NCBI GenBank assembly: GCA_002205965.3
Contig: NADL03000137.1
Location: 124,001-188,000, forward strand
From: Kappaphycus alvarezii
Taxonomy: Eukaryota; Rhodophyta; Florideophyceae; Gigartinales; Solieriaceae
DNA: 64,000 nucleotides
Direction: 5' to 3'
This document shows positions 55,304-64,000 of the stretch, piece by piece. Below the pieces are notes generated by a model. The model did no database searches, had not been told where the DNA came from, and saw only the letters and a list, made by a program, of their open reading frames with translations. Every line of letters starts with the position of its first letter. Position 1 is the first letter of the stretch. The translations under genes and the position numbers were made by a program.

Positions 55304-56209
55304 TCACTCCTGCGTCCGATAAATTTGCTTTCTGTTGTCTTTAGACCAGCAGTTACTTTCATGATGCCCGTAACGACCGCACTTTCCACAACGAGTGTTT
55401 CTATGTGGATTATCAGGACACCTATTTGCAAAGTGTCCAGGCTTGTGACAGTAGGAACAGACTTCTGCGGCCTTGGGGGCCCCAGACTGGTTCTTCTTAA
55501 TGGTAAGAGTAAGGCTTTCCAACTGCGAGGTTATCATGTCAAGTCGATTATCGAATCGGGTTTCCAACCTTTCTTCCAAGTTTTTGACATCGCTCCTGAC
55601 TGATTCCAATGCTGCTGCGCTAGTAGCCGGCCTTTGATAATTCTTTTCAGGATGTACGATCGGCATAGATGTACGGGTTTCCCTCGGTTCACTTAGTGAC
55701 TGAAACGTCTCCGAATTTTTGACAAATTCTACTATGGTACCCTTCAGTTCATTAAAAGTGTGAGGGCCCTTGATGAGGAGGAAATCGGAGAGCCGCTTAT
55801 CCCCCATCGCCGCCTTACGCAGCATTCCGTACTTGGCTTGGGCGTTGAACCCAGCCTTTTCATAGAGATCACACAAGTATACCAATGAGCTTAACAAATC
55901 GTCGAAGTTGAGCCGGGCCTCTATGGCGGTACGAATCATCTCATCTGGTTCTACCTGCTTAGCATATTCTTTCACAAGCCACTCACATACCTCACCGAAG
56001 TTACGCCCATTCCCGTTAAGAGACCACCCGTTGATAAACTTGGCCTTATATTTGTGCTTTGCGTCACCATGAAGATAGGCGAAGATACTTTCGGCCTTCT
56101 CTTCATCGCTCTTCTCACGCATCACAACGTTGACATATGTATAGAGAAACTCCTCAACGTCTTCATTCTTGCCCCCTGTGAACGTTATACGAGCAGCGTT
56201 GAGATCCAT
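55304..56209 (-). CDS. gag: Gag of array unit 2 (nearly intact)
   Basis: 301 codons from ATG 56209. The capsid-like region is followed by LEERLETRFDNRLDMITSQL (coiled-coil-like) and two CCHC knuckles, CSYCHKPGHFANRC near 55440 and CGKCGRYGHHESNC near 55370, then basic residues. The frame then shifts near 55327, where other copies continue into the protease linker. This is the reference Gag for the family in this window. Confidence 0.85.
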   Translation of the reverse strand: MDLNAARITFTGGKNEDVEEFLYTYVNVVMREKSDEEKAESIFAYLHGDAKHKYKAKFINGWSLNGNGRNFGEVCEWLVKEYAKQVEPDEMIRTAIEARLNFDDLLSSLVYLCDLYEKAGFNAQAKYGMLRKAAMGDKRLSDFLLIKGPHTFNELKGTIVEFVKNSETFQSLSEPRETRTSMPIVHPEKNYQRPATSAAALESVRSDVKNLEERLETRFDNRLDMITSQLESLTLTIKKNQSGAPKAAEVCSYCHKPGHFANRCPDNPHRNTRCGKCGRYGHHESNCWSKDNRKQIYRTQE

Positions 56210-56298
56210 GATTACAGAAAAGAAATCCCCTCGAATGGTTCCCTAAGACTGCTCAACTCGAATACCTCGGGTGCAACCCCCTCCACAAGAGTACCAAA

Positions 56299-57015
56299 TG
56301 ATAGGGGTAAATCGTCGGGAGAAGAGATACTTAGAACCAACTACCCCAAGACGGAGGTGTTGCGAGCGACAAAAGTGCTACCGTGGTATAGTTGAACAAA
56401 TAAAAAGGAGTGTATATGGGAGAGAGTTGAGAGGGCTACAAGCAAGTATAAAAGGGGCAGGGTCTACCACTGATGCTCTGCGACCTTAGGAAAAAGTTTT
56501 CTAGGGTCTGAAGTTGACTCTCAACTTCCTACTACTCGGAGCTTGACCTGAAGTTGTCTGCCAACTTGCTTGACCTCTCAAGGAGGAAGCACTTTACTCA
56601 GCTTATATAGACTTTCGGCTAATCCTAAAGTCTCAATCAAACATACTAAATACCATAAAACGCATTCACGGGAATCGTGTGAACCAGAGAGACCATTAGA
56701 AGATATTTCCTCAAGGTAAATATCTAGGTGCCATACCCATGCCAGCCACCCATCGGCCAGGGGTGGGAATTGATGTGGCCATTATATAGACCTTTCAGAG
56801 TCACTCGTAGTATCACCCACAACCTAGAACTGTACTGACATCCACTATGACAGCGTGTCCTAAAATAAAAAATCAACCGATGAATTTGCCACACTCACCC
56901 AAATTAAAAATATCTTGCAAATTCAAAAACTGTAAAAATATCTTCCCAGTTCCAATACTGTATACAATTATGGTCCTCATCTAAATTTTTTCGTGTGCGA
57001 ATTTGCGCACATTCA
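56299..57015 (-). repeat. array LTR c (shared by units 2 and 3)
   Basis: 717-bp standard LTR. The outer edge reads CACATTCA instead of CACATCA (one extra T at 57012-57013). It is otherwise nearly identical to LTRs b and d. Confidence 0.9.
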
Positions 57016-57049
57016 CGCCCTCCCGCTCAAGACGAACGTCCCGGCTCGT

Positions 57050-58075
57050 CCTCATGCTCTTGTTGTTCTTGTGGGAGTTCTATCCATTCATCAGGAGATT
57101 ATAGGGTTACTGTAAGGATATGGTAGTAGCTCATTTCCAATATGATGAGAGAGTGTGTACCGTGCGATGAACGGCTCATCTCCTTGGTCAAGAGTTTCGT
57201 AGATTCGGCGTATGGTTTCATAGTGTTCTCGAATGAGCTCCTCCCGTTTCACTTCTCCAAACCTTCCAAATGTGAGGTATAAACGTAGTATGCAAACTTT
57301 TCTGGCAACGGGTCAGAAACGGGTATGTGAAGAAAAAAAGCTCGCAACATAAGGACTGAGTCCTCACGAGTAAGGTGCGCCCCGTGAATGGTCTGGAAGC
57401 ACATGCAAATACTAATGGCAAAAAAGGAAATTACTTCTGCTTCTCGAGGTCTCTGTCATTTGCGAAGCCAAAGTCTAATTGGTAGCCGTCCAATAATTAA
57501 GGATGCATAGTTTCCCCCTGGGAGACTAGGCGGTGTTTGGCGATCTTCTTGGCGATCTTCCTCGCTGCTCCCGACGCCTTGCCCTCTTGATGATCCGCCC
57601 CGGTCACTTGATGGTCCACCTCGTATCATCATCACGGTCTCGGGAGGATCTCTTCAGCTGAGGTTTGTTTCTGAGCGGAGCAACGTAAGGTTCCCATAGA
57701 GGATACGGGACCAGTCGATATTCCATATCAGGGGCAAGCTGTAACCTCTCAGTCGCACATCTTGGTTGTTCTTGAGAAATACGTAAATGGACGGATAATG
57801 TTCAGATATTTGCGACAAGTCTCCGATAGCTACCATTCCATACCTCCTATAGAGTAATGATATATGACTCCACAAACTCTGGACCTGCTTCCGTGAACCT
57901 TCCGTTTTGGAATGAGAATAGAACTCTATTAATAGTCGGAAATCTTCTTGAGGTAGCAATGGTCCGTTCAACGTACGAAAACATAGGCATATATTAATGT
58001 AGAAATGGATGATTACGTGGAGTTCGTAGTAGTCCGCGTAATCGAGATGATCCATTCCCAGGCCCTTTTTCCTCA
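57050..58075 (-). pseudogene. pol: tandem extension of array unit 3 (type 1), damaged
   Basis: It is readable from FNYRMIPM near 58085 through domain 1 to the linker and domain 2. It has many small gaps (near 57100, 57280, 57320, 57450, 57540, 57650 and 57870). Integrase again reads into it without a stop. It is the most eroded extension in the array. Confidence 0.7.
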
Positions 58076-59275
58076 TAGGAATCATTCTATAGTTAAAGAT
58101 GAGTATGCCCCGTGGTTGCGCATAGTCCTGTGTGAGAAGGAATTCTTCAGGCCTCTGATGGTAAGGGCCAGACAACGTGCATGGATGGCCCTCCTTGATC
58201 TCTTCCTGAGCTTTAACAGAGCTTATAATGCGGGTGTCTTTCCTCCGTGACGATGCAAGGGTTCAGTACTTTGTTTGGAAGCCGGCCACTTCACAGCCTG
58301 CTGCATTGCTTTTCCGTGTGCTACAAGTACTTTAAGCCGACTGAAATTTGGACTGGAGGCTTTTCATCCTTATTTCTTGTCTGTGTTAGCGCGTGGTGTG
58401 ATCTCCAGCCTTCTGTGGCCAGTAGTTCGACTTCTCTACTCTTCATCGATAATATTTGTTTCCATGTCTCTTCTGTAACATTCTAGGAGCCCTCCGTACA
58501 TTAGCTCGAATGGTGACCGTCCACTTCTTCCTCTTCTTCGACGATAGCCGTATAACACTTTTGGTAAGGCATCTTCCCACTGGATTTCATTCTCCGACAT
58601 AGTTTTCGATATTGCTCGTTTGATGGTTCCAACCATCCTCTCCGCTTTCCCGTTTGACATAGGAGCGTATGCGAGAACTGTCTTAGCTGAATACCTTTTT
58701 CTTCCAAGAAACGAAGCAGTGAAGTTGCAGTAAAACAAAGGGCGTTATCCGAGATGATCCTTTTTGGAAGACCAAACGTTCAATTATTTCTTTTTCGATG
58801 AATCTCAGACCACTCAGCATTGCCTCCTCAACTGCAACTGCTATTGGCCATCCAGTAAGATGTTCCACCCCTATAAGGAGATATTTGTTTCCGGAAGAGG
58901 TTTCCTTGAATGGGCCGGCAAAGTCAATTGAGAAGGTTTCAAAGAGACCGGAAACTGGAAAGCTTAGAGTTGTCTTGTATTCGTATTGGCGTGAATTTTG
59001 ACAGTTGTCGCAGCTTTTCACGAAATTATAGACGTCTTATGGATACTGGGCCACCAGAATCTCTCGTAATGAATTTTTGGTTGTTTCGAGATCCAATGCC
59101 CTAACTCATCATGAAAAGTCCTCAAGATCTTCATCTTTCTTTCAAGGGGCCACTAGTCGAGGACCGGCTTTTCGTGTGTCGGAAGAGTTTCCCATTCCCA
59201 ATGTAAAAGCCTTTTGTTCCTGCGTACCCAATTTCTGTGTTCAGATCAACCTTTTCTCATTTCTAGTCCATCAGG
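58076..59275 (-). pseudogene. pol: integrase of array unit 3
   Basis: All integrase parts are recognisable: NGKAERM near 58650, ISRITPFVLL near 58750, IDFAGPF near 58915, CDNCQ near 59010, and HHCC start near 59110. Single-base losses occur roughly every 50-150 bp. Confidence 0.75.
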
Positions 59276-59278
59276 AAT

Positions 59279-60720
59279 TTAATTAGTCCGTGAAATTAGC
59301 TTCGTACTCGTTATTGTTCGGCACTTGCACCTCGGCAACTCCGACGATGTCTCGGAAGCTTTTTCATTTGGAATCAGTGGATCCCTCAAGCGGGATAGGT
59401 AATCGGCAGGCTGATTATTGCGTCCGGGCCTATACACAATTTCAAACCGATATTCTGCGAAAATGTCGAGCCATCGGGCCAAGCGGTGATGTACATCTTT
59501 CTTTTGAATGCTGTCTTAAGTGCCTGGTGATCAGTTATCAAGACAAATTTCTCGAGTGATAAAAGGTATACGCGAAACTTTTTCAGTGCGAAGACAACAG
59601 CGAGCGCTTCTTTTCGCAGACTGAGTATCTCTTTCCGCATCATTCAGAGTGCGACTTGCGAATTGAACCGGGTGTAGTCTTCCGTTTTCATCTTTTTGGG
59701 ACAAAACGGCACCCAAAGACCGTTCTGAGGCATCTGTCTCCACAACAAATGGTCTCTTGAAATCTGGATACATGAGCACTGGGGGACACATAGCTTATCT
59801 TAAGCTCTCAAATGCGGTTTGCATTTCCTTGTTCCATAAAAATTTTCCGTTCTTTGTTGTGCTGGCATGTAACGGTGCTGCAGTCTTGGCGAAATCTTTG
59901 ATAAATCTCCTGTAATATGAGGCCAGTCCTAAGAAGCTTCGAACCTCCGTCTTTGAAGCGGGCCTTGGTGCCAACTTGATTTTTTTCGTTTTCTCTGGAT
60001 CCACTTTAATTCCCTCTTGATCGACGATATGACCGAGTAATTGGATAGACGTTTTCGCAAAGAAGCATTTGCTTAACTTAATTTTCAGGCTGTACGCAGC
60101 TATTTTCTCCACCACAGTCTTGACATGCGATATGTGCTGATCCAAGGTTTTTGAGAATATCACACATCATCGATATAAACTCTTGCAAATGGAAGTCCTT
60201 TCAAAACCTCGTTCATCATTCTTTGGAATGTAGCTGGGGCATTCATGAGACCAAAAGGCATCACTTCGAACCTGAATGTACCGGCTTTGCTGGTAAAAGT
60301 TGTTTTTTCCTTGCATTTTTCATCCAATGGAATCTGCCAATAACCAGTGTAAAGATCAATTGAGGTGAAGTATCTCCCGTCCTTCAAGTCCTCGAGGATT
60401 TCCTCCATATTCGGAATCGGAAATCGATCGGGTATCATTCTCTGGTTCAGTTGTCGGTAATCGACGCAAAACGCAGCTTTCCATCCTTCTTTGGTGCGAC
60501 CACAACTGGAAATGACCATGGGGATGAAACTGGCCGAATATATCATTTTCCAGCATACTTGTAACATTCTCTGAGATAAATTGGTCATATTTTGGCGGTT
60601 GACGTCTAGGCCTGTGGTAAATTGGTTGAGTATCGGTAAGTTCAAATGAGTGAGTGACCGGTACACTTGCTTGTCTTAAATCGGAACGCTCCATGCAATT
60701 ACTTCGGAAGATGTTAACAT
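59279..60720 (-). pseudogene. pol: RT-RNase H of array unit 3
   Basis: RT is open over 168 codons from 60666 to 60160 ([40 protein letters not shown]). A missing base right after YIDDV near 60165 shifts into the next frame, where the thumb and LGLASYYRRFIKDF continue. RNase H breaks near 59635 and 59505. Confidence 0.85.
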
Positions 60721-61139
60721 GTCGGATATTTTCATTGAGGCGGGGCTGGAAGGTGCTGTACTTTTTCTTGAATTTCTCCATTTGGCTGGTCCTTTTCTTG
60801 ATCCTCACCTCCAAATTTTGAAGGACCTCTTCCGGCGTGCTCACATCTTCAGATATGGAATTCGATATATTCTTGTTTTCCTTGCAATTGTAATCTTCTT
60901 TCATGCCCGAATTCCGTCCTTTGATTCGATATTATCGCAAAAAGAAACACATTCAGGTGTCAAACCTACCCTAGAATTCCATTCTTCATCTGTTTCAAAC
61001 CCAGAATCATAATCGTCCCATGTCATGTTCATTGTCCCCCGAGCGTACCCTTTCTCACTTCCGAAAGTGTTAGTTGGTTCGGAATCTTCGCTGTCATAGC
61101 TAGAAGTGAAATCTTCACTGTCCGTCTCTCTTAATCTTC

Positions 61140-62898
61140 CGGATGTGTGCTTTTGTCGAAATCCAGGGGCATCTTCACGTTTCTGCCGTCAACATTAACT
61201 GAAACGATTTGGTTGCCCAAGTCAATGCAGGTCCCTAGTCTTTCCATGGTAGGCAGCCAATGATTGCATCGAAAGGGAGCTCCGGCATGACAAGAAAGTC
61301 TACATCAACTTTAGAGTCCCCAAAGAACACGGAAACCTTGTAACAGTGCCCATGCATTTTGAGACGGTTCCATCCGCCACAGTTATTCTTCGAGTAGTTG
61401 GAATAATTTCGAGACCTAATCTGTCACCAAAGTTTCTGAATAAGGTTTGGAACAGCGCCCGAATCGAAAAGAGCTTGGGATTGCATTCCCAATACTTTGA
61501 CTGGTACTAGTTTAAGACGTCTTGGTGCTGTCGAGGCCGATTGAAGAAACAGTTTCTTACCCTTAGCGGACTTATTAGACCTGATAATTTTTTTGAGTTC
61601 TTTTCTCGCATCCTCTGCGTCGCCCCTCAAAAGTTGACCAAACGTTATCCCAGTTGGGGCCGATGCAAGCTCAGCCACCAAATTGTACTTCTTCACATAT
61701 TCTAGTACGTCCTTCGGGATACTCTTAAATTTCTTACTCTTTTTCGTCTTCTTGGCCGAAGTGTTTCCCACCCTGGAACAACTTGATCAGCCTCTTGGTT
61801 CGAGGAGGTACAGGTGCTGGGATATGCTCCAGCATTCCATAATCTAGCCTAGGTTTTTTCGACAAAATGTTCCCTTCCCCATCCCTTTTTGTCACATTGA
61901 CTTGACTGATTTCTTCAGCGATGGATACATTACCGGCATCCGTCAACCTTTGATCCTTCCTGTTTTGTAAGATTTTCATCTCTGGTCCTGACTCACTCCT
62001 CGCGTCCGATAAATTTGCTCTTCTGTTGTCTTTAGACCAGCAGTTACTTTCATGATGCCCGTAACGACCGCACTTTCCACAACGAGTGTTTCTATGTGGA
62101 TTATCAGGACACCTATTTGCAAAGTGTCCAGGCTTGTGACAGTAGGAACAGACTTCTGCGGCCTTGGGGGCCCCAGACTGGTTCTTCTTAATGGTAAGAG
62201 TAAGGCTTTCCAACTGCGAGGTTATCATGTCAAGTCGATTATCGAATCGGGTTTCCAACCTTTCTTCCAAGTTTTTGACATCGCTCCTGACTGATTCCAA
62301 TGCTGCTGCGCTAGTAGCTGGCCTTTGATAATTCTTTTCAGGATGTACGATAGACAGATGTGGGTTTCCCTCGGTACCTCACTCAGTGACTGAAACGTCT
62401 CCGAATTTTTGACAAATTCTACTATGGTACCCTTCAGTTCATTAAAAGTGTGAGGGCCCTTGATGAGGAGGAAATCGGAGAGCCGCTTATCCCCATCGCC
62501 GCCTTACGCAGCATTCCGTACTTGGCTTGGGCGTTGAACCCAGCCTTTTCATAGAGATCACACAAGTATACCAATGAGCTTAACAAATCGTCGAAGTTGA
62601 GCCGGGCCTCTATGGCGGTACGAATCATCTCATCTGGTTCTACCTGCTTAGCATATTCTTTCACAAGCCACTCACATACCTCACCGAAGTTACGCCCATT
62701 CCCGTTAAGAGACCACCCGTTGATAAACTTGGCCTTATATTTGTGCTTTGCGTCACCATGAAGATAGGCGAAGATACTTTCGGCCTTCTCTTCATCGCTC
62801 TTCTCACGCATCACAACGTTGACATATGTATAGAGAAACTCCTCAACGTCTTCATTCTTGCCCCCTGTGAACGTTATACGAGCAGCGTTGAGATCCAT
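61140..62898 (-). pseudogene. gag: Gag-protease of array unit 3
   Basis: The Gag ATG is at 62898. There is one break near 62493 and another near 62355. From 62300 to 61734 a single frame spans both zinc knuckles and the linker, showing that Gag and Pol share one frame. The protease DSGAVPNLI lies near 61455 with shifts after it. Confidence 0.8.
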
Positions 62899-62987
62899 GA
62901 TTACAGAAAAGAAATCCCCTCGAATGGTTCCCTAAGACTGCTCAACTCGAATACCTCGGGTGCAACCCCCTCCACAAGAGTACCAAA

Positions 62988-63706
62988 TGATAGGGGTAAA
63001 TCGTCGGGAGAAGAGATACTTAGAACCAACTACCCCAAGACGGAGGTGTTGCGAGCGACAAAAGTGCTACCGTGGTATAGTTGAACAAATAAAAAGGAGT
63101 GTATATGGGAGAGAGTTGAGAGGGCTACAAGCAAGTATAAAAGGGGCAGGGTCTACCACTGATGCTCTGCGACCAGCTTAGGAAAAAGTTTTCTAGGGTC
63201 TGAAGTTGACTCTCAACTTCCTACTACTCGGAGCTTGACCTGAAGTTGTCTGCCAACTTGCTTGACCTCTCAAGGAGGAAGCACTTTACTCAGCTTATAT
63301 AGACTTTCGGCTAATCCTAAAGTCTCAATCAAACATACTAAATACCATAAAACGCATTCACGGGAATCGTGTGAACCAGAGAGACCATTAGAAGATATTT
63401 CCTCAAGGTAAATATCTAGGTGCCATACCCATGCCAGCCACCCATCGGCCAGGGGTGGGAATTGATGTGGCCATTATATAGACCTTTCAGAGTCACTCGT
63501 AGTATCACCCACAACCTAGAACTGTACTGACATCCACTATGACAGCGTGTCCTAAAATAAAAAATCAACCGATGAATTTGCCACACTCACCCAAATTAAA
63601 AATATCTTGCAAATTCAAAAACTGTAAAAATATCTTCCCAGTTCCAATACTGTATACAATTATGGTCCTCATCTAAATTTTTTCGTGTGCGAATTTGCGC
63701 ACATCA
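62988..63706 (-). repeat. array LTR d (5' LTR of unit 3)
   Basis: 719-bp standard LTR ending GCGCACATCA at 63706. The primer site complement (CCACAAGAGTACCA) lies at about 62972-62985. The right flank CGTGT does not match the left flank of the array. Confidence 0.9.
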
Positions 63707-64000
63707 CGTGTATTAGGAGTACGAGGTTTCCCTGCAAAGAGTTTGACTGAATTTCAGGGGCACGAAGACATGGATATAAATTTAACTTCAGGTAACGGCG
63801 ATGGTAATAGAAGCATGTTGAGAGAGACCACATATGAATCAAGTGTATATTGCGGGCCAGAAAGGTGGTGAGGACGTTGAAGATGTGCTTTTATTTGAAA
63901 ATGAAGCCTGCTTGTCCCCCGGGTCACAGTGAGATTAAGGGAGTCTTGGAGCGTAGATTCAAAGATGATGTCGATGTTATTGTAAATACTGAACAAAATG
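63707..64000. other. unassigned right flank
   Basis: No feature is recognised. The plus strand has short open stretches but no family motif and no similarity to the left flank of the array. Confidence 0.4.

Larger units (their letters stand above)
42882..63706 (-). mobile_element. tandem array: four LTRs alternating with three Ty3/gypsy-type internal regions
   Basis: LTRs at 42882, 49571, 56299 and 62988 (717-719 bp each) alternate with three about 6.0-kb internal regions, all on the minus strand; the spacing is 6689, 6728 and 6689 bp. Adjacent units share an LTR. The outer flanks GATTG and CGTGT do not match, so the array is not one simple insertion. It probably arose by LTR-LTR unequal recombination or integration of a multimeric circle; an assembly artefact is a serious alternative. 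All units carry type 1 extensions and standard U3. Confidence 0.9.

Noticed and set aside
42882..63706. Regular spacing as satellite or CRISPR-like repeats
   Set aside because: The period is about 6.7 kb and each unit is a full LTR-element internal region.

Overview
This window looks like repeat-dense nuclear DNA from a eukaryote. I see no convincing host gene, no rRNA or tRNA gene, and no bacterial-style operon. Almost everything recognisable is retrotransposon: Ty3/gypsy-type LTR elements with one Gag-Pol reading frame, two families of non-LTR elements with a restriction-like endonuclease type C-terminus (called N1 and N2 here), and several LTRs without an element. I cannot name the species; a repeat-rich alga, protist or similar genome would fit. 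Element names (0, A, B, C, array units 1-3, N1, N2) are mine.

Layout. 1-1027: 3' end and LTR of a broken element 0 (+). 1028-6450: mostly unassigned, with one N1 footprint and an old LTR remnant. 6451-7003: two small unrecognised ORFs. 7030-8530: an N2 copy (-) split by a 515-bp solo LTR. 8548-15607: element A (-). 15613-17125: part of N1 copy e (-). 17150-18555: an LTR carrying its own gene. 18556-20298: unassigned. 20304-26522: element C (+). 26528-27075: rest of N1 copy e, now (+). 27248-27579 and 35062-38097: N1 copy a (-), split by element B (27580-35061, +, target duplication CCTAC). 38836-40600: N1 copies b and c (+). 40611-42225: N2 copy a (-). 42882-63706: a head-to-tail array of four LTRs and three internal regions (-).

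How the parts relate. The LTR elements share a primer site, R/U5, Gag with two zinc knuckles, retropepsin, RT, RNase H and integrase. Past the integrase the same frame runs on into an unrecognised extension built of two tandem homologous domains. The LTRs come with three different U3 regions on a common R/U5. The longest U3 (LTR about 1.4 kb) contains a gene for an acidic protein with a SUMO-interaction-like motif.

Elements A and C are inverted relative to each other and each has one long and one short LTR. Their 5-bp target duplications are swapped between them (AACTG/CAGTT and GTGTT/AACAC). This is the signature of an inversion by recombination between them, and an unoccupied paralogous site at 42236-42306 supports it. 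The N1 family has also left at least seven tiny 5'-truncated insertions (20-247 bp) with their own target duplications. Nearly all coding regions are broken by small indels. Some of these may be assembly error.
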